DNA from: JAQGMJ01 sp036498945
GTDB taxonomy: Bacteria; Pseudomonadota; Gammaproteobacteria; Burkholderiales; JAEUOS01
DNA: 64,000 bases
Assembly: GCA_036498945.1 (NCBI GenBank)
Contig: DASYEQ010000087.1
Span: 1-64,000, forward strand
Reading direction: 5' to 3'
Shown: piece by piece, positions 16,493 through 25,097 of the stretch
Numbering within the stretch: position 1 is the stretch's first letter
How the letters are laid out: every line of letters starts with the position of its first letter
Program-made: the position numbers and the translations under genes
The notes under the pieces: generated by a model
What the model was told of the DNA's origin: nothing
Database searches by the model: none
The model's input: the letters and a program-made list of their open reading frames with translations, nothing else

Positions 16493-17812
16493 CTAGGCCT
16501 TGACGACGTTCGGTTCCTTACCTTGGTAAACGCCGCGCGTATCGACGATCAGGCGCGCATGTTCCTTGATCAGCGCGTAATCGAAGGCATCGTGATCGGT
16601 CGCCAGCAGCACGCAGTCGTAGGCGGCGAGGTTTTCCGGCGTCAGGGGCACGCTGTCCATGCGGAAGTCGTACTTGCGCATCTTGTTGAAGGTGGGCACG
16701 TGCGGATCGGCGTAATCGACCTGGGCGCCCTTGTCGCCCAGCAGGTGGATCAGCTCCGCCGAGGGTGTTTCACGCACGTCATCGACATTCTTCTTGTAGG
16801 CCAGGCCCAGGATCAGGATGCGGCTGCCGTTGACCGCCTTGCCGGCGCTGTTGAGCGCATCGGCCACTTTCTGTACCACCCACAGCGGCATGGCCGAATT
16901 GACTTCGCCCGCCAGCTCGATGAAGCGCGTGTGCACGCCGTAGGCACGCGCCTTCCAGGTGAGGTAGAACGGGTCGATCGGAATGCAGTGGCCGCCCAGG
17001 CCCGGACCCGGCGTATAGGGCACGAAGCCGAAGGGCTTGGTGGCGGCGGCGCGGATCACTTCATGAATGTCGATGCCCATGCGGTCGGCGACGATCTTCA
17101 TTTCGTTGACCAGGCCGATGTTCACCGCGCGGTGGATATTTTCCAGGAGCTTGGTCATCTCCGCCACGCGGGTGGAACTCACCGGTACCACGGTCTCGAT
17201 CGCCTGGTTGTACAGGCACACGCCGACTTCCAGACAGGCGGGGGTGACGCCGCCGACGATCTTTGGAATGGTGCGGGTGGTGAAGCGGGCGTTGCCCGGA
17301 TCCTCACGCTCGGGGGAAAACACCAGGAAGTAATCGCGGCCGATGGCGAAGCCGCGTGACTCGATGCGCGGCTGCAACTCCTCCTCCGTGGTGCCGGGGT
17401 AGGTCGTGCTTTCCAGCGACACCACCTGGCCGGCGCGCAGATGCGGCAACAGGCCTTCCATGGTGCCGACGACGAATTGCAGGTCGGGCTCGCGATAGGC
17501 GTTGAGCGGGGTGGGCACGCAGATGATCAGGGCGTCGGCCTCGGCGGCTTGTGCGTAGTCGGTGGTGACATAGGCGCCGGCCGCATTCGCCTCGGCGATC
17601 TCGCTGCCGGGCACGTGCTTGATGTAGCTCTCGCCATGGCGGATGTGCTCGATTTTCGCGCCGTCCACGTCCAGGCCAAGCGCGCGATAGCCGGCGCGGG
17701 AAAAGGCCAGCCACAGCGGCAGGCCGACGTAGCCCAGGCCGACGATGCCGATGGTTGCGCTGCGGTTTTCGAGTTTGCGGATCAGTTGATCCCGATATTG
17801 CTGCTCTTGCAT
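16493..17812 (-). CDS. wbpA: UDP-N-acetylhexosamine 6-dehydrogenase (WbpA/TviB type)
   Basis: A 439-residue NAD-dependent enzyme oxidising UDP-GlcNAc (or UDP-ManNAc) to the uronic acid. The Rossmann motif GIVGLGYVGLP is near residue 20. Central ENIHRAVNIGLVNEMKI and ATKPFGFVPYTPGPGLGGHCIPIDPFYL include the catalytic Cys in GGHCIP, and LGLAYKKNVDDVRETPS belongs to the C-terminal domain. These segments resemble the GlcNAc-specific WbpA branch more than WecC, by eye. GGAGT sits before the ATG at 17812. It is transcribed alone, 225 bases from the transglycosylase stop, with two copies of a repeated motif in that gap. It supplies the EPS pathway with HexNAc-uronic acid. Confidence 0.9.
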   Translation of the reverse strand: MQEQQYRDQLIRKLENRSATIGIVGLGYVGLPLWLAFSRAGYRALGLDVDGAKIEHIRHGESYIKHVPGSEIAEANAAGAYVTTDYAQAAEADALIICVPTPLNAYREPDLQFVVGTMEGLLPHLRAGQVVSLESTTYPGTTEEELQPRIESRGFAIGRDYFLVFSPEREDPGNARFTTRTIPKIVGGVTPACLEVGVCLYNQAIETVVPVSSTRVAEMTKLLENIHRAVNIGLVNEMKIVADRMGIDIHEVIRAAATKPFGFVPYTPGPGLGGHCIPIDPFYLTWKARAYGVHTRFIELAGEVNSAMPLWVVQKVADALNSAGKAVNGSRILILGLAYKKNVDDVRETPSAELIHLLGDKGAQVDYADPHVPTFNKMRKYDFRMDSVPLTPENLAAYDCVLLATDHDAFDYALIKEHARLIVDTRGVYQGKEPNVVKA

Positions 17813-17969
17813 GGCTGGACTCCGGTAAATACTGAACAAGTGTCGAAATCGGAATGTGGGAGGATGCACTCCTCTCTGACTTCGGGGTTGCGAAGCGAAA
17901 GTGAGGGGAGCGCAGCCCACTTAATTGGTTATTCCTCCGGTTTATTTGCCGCAGGATGGTGGCAGGCGG

Positions 17970-18011
17970 GACTGACAGCGCCATTACGCGCGACTGACAG
18001 TGTGATTACGC
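17970..18011 (+). repeat. Tandem direct repeat, candidate operator upstream of the dehydrogenase gene
   Basis: Two 20-base copies beginning GACTGACAG and ending ATTACGC (17970-17989 and 17992-18011), 22 bases apart, differ at three spacer positions. The shared core is TGACAG-N4-ATTACGC. The spacing of about two helical turns suggests side-by-side binding of one protein. The copies lie 160-200 bases before the dehydrogenase start. A third core copy is at 25172-25188. Confidence 0.55.
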
Positions 18012-18037
18012 CGGCGTGCGCCATTCGGCGCGCCGCT

Positions 18038-18709
18038 TCAGGATTCTTTAAGAAGCCGCATGCGCGTGAGGATCGCCGGCACGTAGGCTTGCGTCTCTCG
18101 ATACGCCGGGATGCGCATGCCGGCATTGACCACCGCGCGCGGGCCGGCGTTGTAGGCCGCCAGCGCCAGCTCGACGTTGCCGGCGAAGTAGGCCACCAGG
18201 TCGCGCATGTAGCGCGCGCCGGCGTCGATGTTGGCGCGCGCGTCGTGCGGGTCGGCTACGCCGTACAGGCGCGCCGTGTCCGGCATCAGTTGCATCAGGC
18301 CGCGCGCGCCCTTGGGCGAAACCGCGTTGTTGTTGCAGCGGGACTCGACCCAGATCATGGCGCGCAGCAAATCCGGGTCGAGCGCGGTACGCCCGGCCGA
18401 ATCGAGGATGGCGCGGTCGACGTCGATGGAATAGCGCTGCGCCTGCGTCTCCGCCACCACGCGCAGCCCGCCGCGCGTATCGCCGCGGCGAAGCTGCCGC
18501 GCACTGGCGGACAGCCGGCCCAGGCACTGCGAATCCAGCTTGCCGCTGCGCCGGTCATGGTCGGCAGCGCGATACAGCAAGGTGAAGTCGCGCTGCTGGC
18601 GCGGCGAGTCGCTCAGCAGCAGGCCATCGGCGCCCTCGCGGTAGGCATAGACGTCGGCACGCACGAAGCCGGCGTGAAGCAGCAGGAGGATGCACAGGAG
18701 GCGCCGCAT
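18038..18709 (-). CDS. Lytic transglycosylase (SLT family)
   Basis: A 223-residue exported muramidase-like enzyme. The start MRRLLCILLLLHAGFVRAD at 18709 gives a clean signal peptide and is 2 bases after the VanZ-like stop. The C-terminal SLT domain shows the catalytic Glu in MIWVESRCNNNAVS, then GLMQLMPDTARLYGV, NIDAGARYM and AYNAGPRAV. Enzymes of this kind accompany EPS and secretion loci, where they open peptidoglycan for export machinery. It is the last gene of the wecB-to-transglycosylase run. Confidence 0.9.
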   Translation of the reverse strand: MRRLLCILLLLHAGFVRADVYAYREGADGLLLSDSPRQQRDFTLLYRAADHDRRSGKLDSQCLGRLSASARQLRRGDTRGGLRVVAETQAQRYSIDVDRAILDSAGRTALDPDLLRAMIWVESRCNNNAVSPKGARGLMQLMPDTARLYGVADPHDARANIDAGARYMRDLVAYFAGNVELALAAYNAGPRAVVNAGMRIPAYRETQAYVPAILTRMRLLKES

Positions 18710-18711
18710 GT

Positions 18712-19089
18712 TCACGGCGCCTGCACCTTGGTGAAGTTGGCGTAGACGCGCATGGCAGCCACCACCAGGCCGGCGGCGGCCATGTCCGCCATCAGGTCGG
18801 TGACGTCGGCGGAGCGGCCGGGTAGCCAGATCTGGTGGATCTCGTCGGCAGCCCCGGTGAGGCTGACGATCAGGATGGTGAGCCAGGGGCGCCGCCCCTC
18901 GAACACGCCGCTCCACAAGAGCGCCATGGCGCCGAAGGTGACGGCATGGGCCAGCTTGTCCCAGGGCTCGGGGAAGAGGTTGACCGCGATCGGCTTGGTG
19001 CCGAGATAGAACAGATTGCCGACCAAAATGACGATCAGCACCGCGCACACCACCGGCAGGCTCAGGCGCCTGGAGAAGAAAGCTTGCAT
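18712..19089 (-). CDS. VanZ-like membrane protein
   Basis: A 125-residue integral membrane protein with four hydrophobic segments (PVVCAVLIVILVGNLFYLG..., HAVTFGAMALLWSGVF, WLTILIVSLTGAADEIHQ, MADMAAAGLVVAAM). The DKLAHAVTFGAMALL and TDEIHQ...GRSADVTDLMADMAG-like motifs are those of the VanZ family, here as AADEIHQIWLPGRSADVTDLMADMAA. Its biochemical role is unknown; such genes recur in exosortase EPS loci. The start MQAFFSRR at 19089 is preferred over an upstream in-frame codon that would overlap the previous gene. Confidence 0.8.
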   Translation of the reverse strand: MQAFFSRRLSLPVVCAVLIVILVGNLFYLGTKPIAVNLFPEPWDKLAHAVTFGAMALLWSGVFEGRRPWLTILIVSLTGAADEIHQIWLPGRSADVTDLMADMAAAGLVVAAMRVYANFTKVQAP

Positions 19090-19096
19090 CGGTCTT

Positions 19097-20488
19097 TCAA
19101 TATGCGTTCTGCTTGCCCAGTACGACAAAAACTGTGCGCAGGATGATCATCAAATCGAAGCGCAGCGACCAGTTGCGCAGGTAATCGAGGTCGTAGTCGA
19201 TGCGCGCCTTCATCTTGTCCACCGATTCGGTCTCGCCGCGCAGGCCGTTGACCTGGGCCCAGCCGGTGATGCCGGGCTTGACCTTGTGGCGCATCATGTA
19301 GCCCTTGATGACCTTGCGGTAAGACTCGTTATGCGCCACCGCATGGGGGCGCGGCCCGACGATGCTCATGCGCCCCTGCAGCACGTTGATGAACTGCGGC
19401 AGCTCGTCCAGCGAGGTGCGGCGCAGGACAGCACCGAGAGGGGTGACGCGCTTGTCGTTGCGCTGCGCCTGCACCACGGTGTTGCCGTCCTCCGTCACCG
19501 TCATGGAGCGGAATTTGTAGACCACGATCTCGCGCCCGTCCAGGCCGTAGCGCCGCTGGCGGAACAGCACCGGCCCGGGGGAAGTCGCCTTCACTGCGAT
19601 GGCGATGGCGATCAGCGCCGGGATCAGCAGGATCAGGATCAGGCTCGCCAGCACCACGTCACTGGCGCGCTTGACCATGCCGTTGACGCCGTAGAACGGC
19701 GTTTCGCACACCGCGACCACCGGGATGCCGTTGATGTGGTCGATACGCGCCTGGATCAGGTCGTAGATGAAGATGTCCGGCGCGAAATAGATGGAGGCGG
19801 TGGTGTCGCGCAGCTCATCAAGGATTTTTTGCAGGCGCGGCTGCGAGCTCATCGGCAGAGCAATGAAGATTGCCTCCACGTGTTCGCGCTTGACGTATTC
19901 GGGCAGCCCCTCCAGGCCGCCATGCAGGGTCTCGCCGGATACCAGTTCCAGGCGGTGCGCGCTGCGGTCGTCGAAAAAGCCGACGAAGCGCACGCCCAGT
20001 TGCGCCTCCTGGCTGAATTCGCGCGCCAGCTTGCGCCCGATCTCATTGGCCCCGACGATCACCGCCGAGCGGTAACCCTCGACCGCCAGCAGGCGCGGCA
20101 GGATCAGCGGGATCATGCGGTAGGCGGCAAACAGCAGGAACGGCACCACCGCGGCCCAGGTCAGCAGCACCCGCAGATCAAAATACTTCAGCGACCGTGT
20201 CGCATAGCCAAAAAACGCCAGCATGAACGCAATGATCAGCCAGTTGCCGAACACCTCGAAGATGCCGGGACGCGCGATGCGCCCGCGCGACAGCCGGCCG
20301 GGATAGGTGAGCGAAAATACCAGCAGACAGAGGATCAGATCCTTGCCCTCGAATTCGCCGTCGAAGGCGAGCGTGCTGCCCAATAGCGCGGCGATGATCA
20401 GCACCGGTTCGATGGTCGAGCGCACCAGGCGCACCAGCGACCACTGGCTGCGAACGAGCTCCTGTTGCCCGGTAGCGCCCAATAGCAT
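19097..20488 (-). CDS. wcaJ: Undecaprenyl-phosphate sugar-1-phosphate transferase (WcaJ/EpsB type)
   Basis: A 463-residue polyisoprenyl-phosphate hexose-1-phosphate transferase that starts repeat-unit synthesis on undecaprenyl phosphate. Four N-terminal membrane segments (about 20-125) are followed by a Rossmann-like CoA-binding-type domain (AVIVGANEIGRKLARE), a fifth hydrophobic segment (VVLASLILILLIPALIAIAIAV) and the bacterial sugar transferase domain with KFRSM, RRTSLDELPQFINVLQGRMSIVGPRP and KPGITGWAQVNGLRGET. The ATG at 20488 gives the usual family length; an in-frame GTG at 20515 is less likely. The sugar donor cannot be read from sequence. Confidence 0.93.
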   Translation of the reverse strand: MLLGATGQQELVRSQWSLVRLVRSTIEPVLIIAALLGSTLAFDGEFEGKDLILCLLVFSLTYPGRLSRGRIARPGIFEVFGNWLIIAFMLAFFGYATRSLKYFDLRVLLTWAAVVPFLLFAAYRMIPLILPRLLAVEGYRSAVIVGANEIGRKLAREFSQEAQLGVRFVGFFDDRSAHRLELVSGETLHGGLEGLPEYVKREHVEAIFIALPMSSQPRLQKILDELRDTTASIYFAPDIFIYDLIQARIDHINGIPVVAVCETPFYGVNGMVKRASDVVLASLILILLIPALIAIAIAVKATSPGPVLFRQRRYGLDGREIVVYKFRSMTVTEDGNTVVQAQRNDKRVTPLGAVLRRTSLDELPQFINVLQGRMSIVGPRPHAVAHNESYRKVIKGYMMRHKVKPGITGWAQVNGLRGETESVDKMKARIDYDLDYLRNWSLRFDLMIILRTVFVVLGKQNAY

Positions 20489-20504
20489 GATCTTTTCTCG
20501 CCTG

Positions 20505-20538
20505 AGTGTTTGCACCCCGGCGGCGCCGCCGGGACACT
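20505..20538. repeat. Long GC-rich palindrome between wecG-like and wcaJ genes
   Basis: A perfect 18-bp palindrome CCCGGCGGCGCCGCCGGG (20516-20533) is flanked by AGTGT and ACACT arms (20505-20509, 20534-20538). It sits directly before the wcaJ ribosome-binding region. With no T-run it may stabilise upstream mRNA or reduce readthrough, setting unequal expression within the operon. Confidence 0.5.
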
Positions 20539-20582
20539 TGTTGAAGATTTAAGCCACACGAAAAGCCGACCGCAAACGCGGA

Positions 20583-21338
20583 TCAGGCCACGGCCGAATC
20601 CCGCTTTTCCTCGGTAAACATGGCCCGCGCCAGCAACCAGAAGAAAAACATGTCTTCGATGAAGTAACGGCGGAACATGCGCCGCGGTTCCTGCAAAAAA
20701 CGGTAAAACCATTCGAAGCCGCTGTGCTGCATCCAGCGCGGCGCGCGCTTGACGCGGCCGGTGGCAACGTCGAACGTGCCGCCGACCCCCATGGCGAACG
20801 GCACGCGCATGCTGGCCTGGTAGGCGGCGAGGAATTCCTCCTTTTTCGGCGAGCTGATGGCGACGAACAGCAGTTGCGCTCCGCTTTCGCCGATGGCCCC
20901 CGCCACCCCTGCCTCTTCCTCGGGTTTCCAGTAGCCGTTGCGGTGACCGGCGATACGCAGTTGCGGGTGGCGCTTTTGCAGCGTTTCGACCAGTTGCGTC
21001 ACCACCTCTTCGCGGGCGCCCAAGAAATACACACCCCAGCCGCGCTCGGCGGCGCGCTCGACCAGGCGAAAAAACAGGTCGACGCCGGTGACGCGCCCCT
21101 TCAGCGGCTTGCCCAGCAGGCGCGAAGCCCACACCACCGGCATGCCATCGGCGTTGATCAGGTCGCAGCGGTTGATCACCCCGCGCAGCTCGGCATCGCG
21201 GTGCGCCTTCACCACTTTGTCAGCATTGACCACCACGTGCTGGTGCGGCCGCCCGCTGGCGATGAAACCTTCGATGCGCGCCAGCGTTTCTTCCATGTCG
21301 AGGTTGTCCACCTCGCAGCCGAGAATATTGGGTCTCAC
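20583..21338 (-). CDS. wecG: WecG/TagA/CpsF family glycosyltransferase
   Basis: A 251-residue enzyme of the family that adds N-acetylmannosamine or ManNAc-uronic acid to an undecaprenyl-PP-linked sugar. Motifs: HVVVNADKVVKAHRD near 35-50, LINADGMPVVWASRLLG, RVTGVDLFFRL, GVYFLGAREEVV, LLFVAISSPKKEEF and FAMGVGGTFDVATGRVKRAPRWMQ, the last being the family signature. It starts at GTG (21338), overlapping the wecB stop by 4 bases (GTGA), with AGGAAAGGGCGG upstream. The pairing with the WecB gene supports a ManNAc-type acceptor step. Confidence 0.88.
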   Translation of the reverse strand: MRPNILGCEVDNLDMEETLARIEGFIASGRPHQHVVVNADKVVKAHRDAELRGVINRCDLINADGMPVVWASRLLGKPLKGRVTGVDLFFRLVERAAERGWGVYFLGAREEVVTQLVETLQKRHPQLRIAGHRNGYWKPEEEAGVAGAIGESGAQLLFVAISSPKKEEFLAAYQASMRVPFAMGVGGTFDVATGRVKRAPRWMQHSGFEWFYRFLQEPRRMFRRYFIEDMFFFWLLARAMFTEEKRDSAVA

Positions 21339-22450
21339 AATGCCGCCCTTTCCTGCGCCAGCACCGAGACGATGCGTTGCGCGGCCATGCCGTCCCAGAA
21401 TTGCGGCCGGCCGGCGGATTTGCCTTTGCCGGCGAGGATCCCGCCGACGGCGTCGATGATCCTGCCGGCATCCGACCCGACCAACACATTGGTGCCTTCG
21501 CTTACCGTCACCGGGCGCTCGGTCGAGTCGCGCAGCGTCACACACGGCACGCCCAGCGCGGTGGTCTCTTCCTGCACGCCGCCGGAATCGGTGAGGACGA
21601 AGCGCGCGTCCTTCCACAGGTTGAGGAAGTCCAGGTAGCCCATCGGGCCGGTGGTGACGATGTCGCCGCCCAGCGCGATGCCATGCCTTTCCAGCTGGTC
21701 GCGGGTGCGCGGATGCACCGGGAAGACGATCGGCACCTCGCGCGCGATTTTCGCCACCGCGCCGATGATGCCGGCCAGCACCGCCGGGTTGTCCACATTC
21801 GACGGGCGATGCAGGGTCAGCACGCCGTACTCGCGGCTGCCGCTCTTGATCGCCGAGGACGATAGTGCCGACTGCTCCACGCCCTTGAGCTTCTCCACCT
21901 GGTGGAACAGGTTGTCGATCATTACGTGGCCGACGAAATGCACGCGCGCCGGGTCCTGCCCTTCGCGCCGCAGGTTCTCCAGGCCGCTGGGCTCGGTGAC
22001 GAAAAAGTAATCCGAAATCGCGTCGGTGGCGATGCGGTTGATCTCTTCCGGCATTTCGCGGTCGCCGCTGCGCAACCCCGCCTCGACGTGGGCGACGGCG
22101 ATCCTGAGCTTTTTCGCCACCAGCGCGGCGGCCAGGGTCGAATTGACGTCGCCCACCACCAGCACCAGGTCCGGCTGCCAGGATTCGCACACGCCTTCGA
22201 ACTCGACCATGATCTTCGCCGTCTGCGCGGCATGCGAGCCGCCGCCGGCGCCGAGGTAGAAGTCGGGCGGCGGAATCTCGAGTTCCTCGAAAAACACCCC
22301 GCTCATGTCGTAATCGTAGTGCTGCCCGGTGTGCACCAGGCGGTACTCAAAGCGCTCGGGATTGCGGCACAGCTCGCGGATCAGCGGGGCCACTTTCATG
22401 AAATTCGGCCGGGCCCCGGCCACCAGGCAGATTTTGATAACGGACGACAC
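21335..22450 (-). CDS. wecB: UDP-N-acetylglucosamine 2-epimerase (non-hydrolysing)
   Basis: A 371-residue enzyme interconverting UDP-GlcNAc and UDP-ManNAc. Family motifs in order: VAGARPNFMKVAPL at the N-terminus, VHTGQHYDYDMSG, VVGDVNSTLAAALVA, VAHVEAGLRSGDREMPEEINR, LTLHRPSNVDNP and LTDSGGVQEETTALGVPC with the UDP-binding residues. It starts at GTG (22450) after AGGAATGTCCA. The next gene is coupled by a 4-base overlap. Together with the dehydrogenase at 16493 it can supply ManNAc or its uronic acid to the EPS. Confidence 0.95.
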   Translation of the reverse strand: MSSVIKICLVAGARPNFMKVAPLIRELCRNPERFEYRLVHTGQHYDYDMSGVFFEELEIPPPDFYLGAGGGSHAAQTAKIMVEFEGVCESWQPDLVLVVGDVNSTLAAALVAKKLRIAVAHVEAGLRSGDREMPEEINRIATDAISDYFFVTEPSGLENLRREGQDPARVHFVGHVMIDNLFHQVEKLKGVEQSALSSSAIKSGSREYGVLTLHRPSNVDNPAVLAGIIGAVAKIAREVPIVFPVHPRTRDQLERHGIALGGDIVTTGPMGYLDFLNLWKDARFVLTDSGGVQEETTALGVPCVTLRDSTERPVTVSEGTNVLVGSDAGRIIDAVGGILAGKGKSAGRPQFWDGMAAQRIVSVLAQERAAL

Positions 22451-22499
22451 TGGACATTCCTGACAGGCGTAGGCGGTGGGAGATGCATGGTGTCGAGGT

Positions 22500-22527
22500 A
22501 CTTTAGGACCATCAGGTGACGCGTCAA
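22500..22527 (-). promoter_or_regulatory. Candidate sigma-70 promoter of wecB
   Basis: On the minus strand TTGACG (22527-22522) and TAAAGT (22505-22500) are 16 bases apart, about 50 bases before the wecB GTG. The -35 hexamer overlaps the palindrome TGACGCGTCA (22517-22526), a possible operator. Both hexamers are only fair matches. Confidence 0.35.
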
Positions 22528-22537
22528 TTTTGTTTCG

Positions 22538-23632
22538 CTAGTCCCCTCGGACCATCCTCCCGGCGGTTGCCGTCATGCCGATGTCCGCATATATATTGCC
22601 CAGGCGTGACAGGGCGACGTCAATGGCAAACTCGCGCCTGACCCGCTCGCGCCCCTGCCCGCCCAGGCGCGCGGCCAGTCCGGGTTCACTGAGTATCCGC
22701 AAGAGCGCGGCGGCCAGGGCCGTGGTATCGCCCGCCTCCACCAAAAGGCCGGTCTCGCCATCCTGTACCAGTTCCGGCACGCCGCCCACGCGGGTGGCGA
22801 TGACCGGCGTGCCCAGCGCCATGGCTTCCAGCAGGATCACCGGCAGCCCCTCTATATAGGAGGGCAGCACCAGCACGCCGGCGCCGGCGATCGCCGCCTC
22901 CTTATGTGTGCCTGTAACCCAGCCGAGAAACTCCAGGCGGTCGGCCATGCCCAGTTCGCGCGCACGCCGCGCCATCGCCTCTTCCGCACCGGTTCCGGCG
23001 ATACGCAGACGCGCCTGCGGCCAGTACGGCGTGATGGCCCGTAGCGCTTCCAGCAGGTCGAACACGCCTTTGTCACCCGTGATGCGCCCCATGAACAACA
23101 CGCAGTGCACTTCCCGCGCCATCGGCGCCGGCGGTTCGGCGACCGCCACTCCGTTGGGAACCACCACCACTTCCGCACCTGGGCAGGCTTCGCGCAAAAA
23201 CGCCGCCCAGCGCGGCGAAAGCGCCACCACCCGGAATGCATTGCGCAGTGCACCGCGAATCAGGCGCCGCCGCCACGCCCCGCTTTCGGCGAAAAAGCGG
23301 TCGAACGCGCCGCCGTGCACATGCCAGATGACCGGAACGCCGGCCACGCGGGCGAGCAGATAAAAGCTGTACTTTCTCCAGAAGCTGGCGCGCGACGCGG
23401 TATGCAGATGCGCGCAGGCGCAGCGCCTGGAGAGCACCAAGGCGGCGAAGCGCGCCAACGCCGTACCCCAAGCCGCCAGCTTGGGGACGAAGCCGCCATC
23501 GCGGTGCGTGCTGATCAGCCTGACCGGCCATTGCGTGGTGAGCCCGGCGTCGCGATAGGCGCGGATCACTGCGGCGATACCGCCCCGCCCGTCCGGATCC
23601 GGCCCCAGCATGACAATCAGTTCCCGGGACAT
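22538..23632 (-). CDS. Family 4 glycosyltransferase
   Basis: A 364-residue GT-B retaining glycosyltransferase. The N-terminal Gly-rich loop is GPDPDGRGGIAAVIRAY, and the HVHGGAFDRFFAESG segment precedes the linker. The C-terminal donor domain shows LFMGRITGDKGVFDLLEAL and the E-x7-E region LPSYIEGLPVILLEAMALGTPVIATRVGGVPELV. It is cytoplasmic and would extend the lipid-linked repeat unit. It lies 10 bases after the PaaK-like gene and 87 bases before wecB, so it belongs to the same leftward series. Donor and acceptor are unknown. Confidence 0.9.
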   Translation of the reverse strand: MSRELIVMLGPDPDGRGGIAAVIRAYRDAGLTTQWPVRLISTHRDGGFVPKLAAWGTALARFAALVLSRRCACAHLHTASRASFWRKYSFYLLARVAGVPVIWHVHGGAFDRFFAESGAWRRRLIRGALRNAFRVVALSPRWAAFLREACPGAEVVVVPNGVAVAEPPAPMAREVHCVLFMGRITGDKGVFDLLEALRAITPYWPQARLRIAGTGAEEAMARRARELGMADRLEFLGWVTGTHKEAAIAGAGVLVLPSYIEGLPVILLEAMALGTPVIATRVGGVPELVQDGETGLLVEAGDTTALAAALLRILSEPGLAARLGGQGRERVRREFAIDVALSRLGNIYADIGMTATAGRMVRGD

Positions 23633-23642
23633 GGTCTTTGTC

Positions 23643-25097
23643 TCAGGCGCCGGGCGTCGCGTCTTCCACGCGCTGCGCGCCCGCGCCGAAATACAGGGCG
23701 AGGTCGAGATGCTGCACCAGCATGCGATGCTTGCCGCGCGCGGTGCGCGCCAGTTGCGCCACCTGCACCACGCGGGCGTCGCAGCCGCCCTGGGTCTTGG
23801 CCAGCACCGCCTGGCGGATATGCGCGATCTCCTCCGTGCGCAGCGCGCGCGGCGCCACCACCTTGAGCTCGACGCAGCCGGGTTCGCGCTGCTCGTACTG
23901 GATCATTTCGGCTGCCGCCAGTTCGGCGAAATGCGCGGCCCCAAGCGTGGTCACCGAAACCAGGCGGCGGTCACGGCAGACGACGAAATCCTGCGTGCGC
24001 CCATCGATGCTTTGCAGCACCGCCGGCAGCCCGTTCGGCTGCTCGCTCCAGGTACCGAGATCGCCGCTGCGATAACGCACGAAGGGCATCACGCGGTTGT
24101 CGAAACTGGTGCCGACGATCTCGCCGGCCACGCCGGGCGCATCGATGCGGTGGCCGGCAGCATCGACCAGTTCGAGATGGCCGTACAACGGAAAAAAGAC
24201 GTACTGCGCCGACTCCCCATCCGCCACGCCCATCAGCACCCGCTCCGAATGCCCATAGTGGCTGACGATGCGCGCGTTGGGGAATGCACGGCGGAATACC
24301 TGCAGTTGCACCTGCTGGATGTTCTCCGAGGTCAACAAGATGCCCTGCACGCCGCCGGAAAATTCACCGCATGGAAACTCGGCGAGCCATTGCGCCAGCG
24401 GCAGCAGCGCCGAAGGGTAGGCGTGGATCTGCACCGGCCTCTGCTCGCGCAGCACCGCCACGTATTGCGGCATGTAGCGCCGTTCCAGATGGTCGGTGCT
24501 GAAAATGCATTCGCGCTTGATCGGCTCATGCATCCACAATTGGCCGCCGGGCTTGTCCGCGCCGCGCACCGTGCGGCCGTGCAGGGACAGTACCAGGTCG
24601 CGCCGGCCGCGCTTGAGCAGCTGCGTATTGATATGGTCGATATAGGCGGTCTCGCGCGCGCGGGTGACGTGGCGCTCCAGATAAAACTCCATCGGTTGCG
24701 CGGTCGAGCCGCCGGTGAAGGTGCGCAGGCCGCGAACGGCGGCATCCGCCACCTGATAGGCGGCGGGATCGCGCTTGATGTCGCCCTTGGCGACCACCGG
24801 CAGTTGCGCCAGGCAATGCAGCGGATCGTCCAGTTTCGCAAGCAGGTCGCGATAAGGCGCATAGGCAGGCACGCTGCGGATCGCGTGTTCCAGCGTGGCG
24901 GCCAGCTTCTGCCGCGCCAATTGCGCCACCGTCGCGGCATCCGTGCACGCCGCCTCGGCCTGGAAACGGGCATAAGCAGGGCCATGCCGGAATTGCCGCG
25001 GCAGCAGGGCGTAGCCCTGGCCCACGAAAGAGCGCAGCCATTGCGGCCCGGCGATATAACGGCTTTGCAAGGGATGCAGATGATCTTCGAGACCCAT
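23643..25097 (-). CDS. PaaK/CapK-like adenylate-forming protein in the EPS locus
   Basis: A 484-residue member of the phenylacetate-CoA ligase / CapK (COG1541) group. The adenylation P-loop is FTGGSTAQPMEFY near residue 130; later LLTSENIQQ, SHYGHSERV and the ATP-contact Asp/Arg segment MPFVRYRSGDLGTW are present, and the C-terminal domain contains TARGKHRMLVQ in the position of the catalytic Lys region. AGGAAATCA precedes the ATG at 25097. In this setting it may activate an acyl or amino-acid group for attachment to EPS sugars; that role is inference. The divergent Wzy-like gene starts 341 bases away. Confidence 0.82.
   Translation of the reverse strand: MGLEDHLHPLQSRYIAGPQWLRSFVGQGYALLPRQFRHGPAYARFQAEAACTDAATVAQLARQKLAATLEHAIRSVPAYAPYRDLLAKLDDPLHCLAQLPVVAKGDIKRDPAAYQVADAAVRGLRTFTGGSTAQPMEFYLERHVTRARETAYIDHINTQLLKRGRRDLVLSLHGRTVRGADKPGGQLWMHEPIKRECIFSTDHLERRYMPQYVAVLREQRPVQIHAYPSALLPLAQWLAEFPCGEFSGGVQGILLTSENIQQVQLQVFRRAFPNARIVSHYGHSERVLMGVADGESAQYVFFPLYGHLELVDAAGHRIDAPGVAGEIVGTSFDNRVMPFVRYRSGDLGTWSEQPNGLPAVLQSIDGRTQDFVVCRDRRLVSVTTLGAAHFAELAAAEMIQYEQREPGCVELKVVAPRALRTEEIAHIRQAVLAKTQGGCDARVVQVAQLARTARGKHRMLVQHLDLALYFGAGAQRVEDATPGA

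Noticed and set aside
22461..22477. TGACAG-GCGT-AGGCGGT upstream of wecB as another copy of the EPS motif.
   Set aside because: Only the first half matches; the ATTACGC half agrees at too few positions to separate it from chance.
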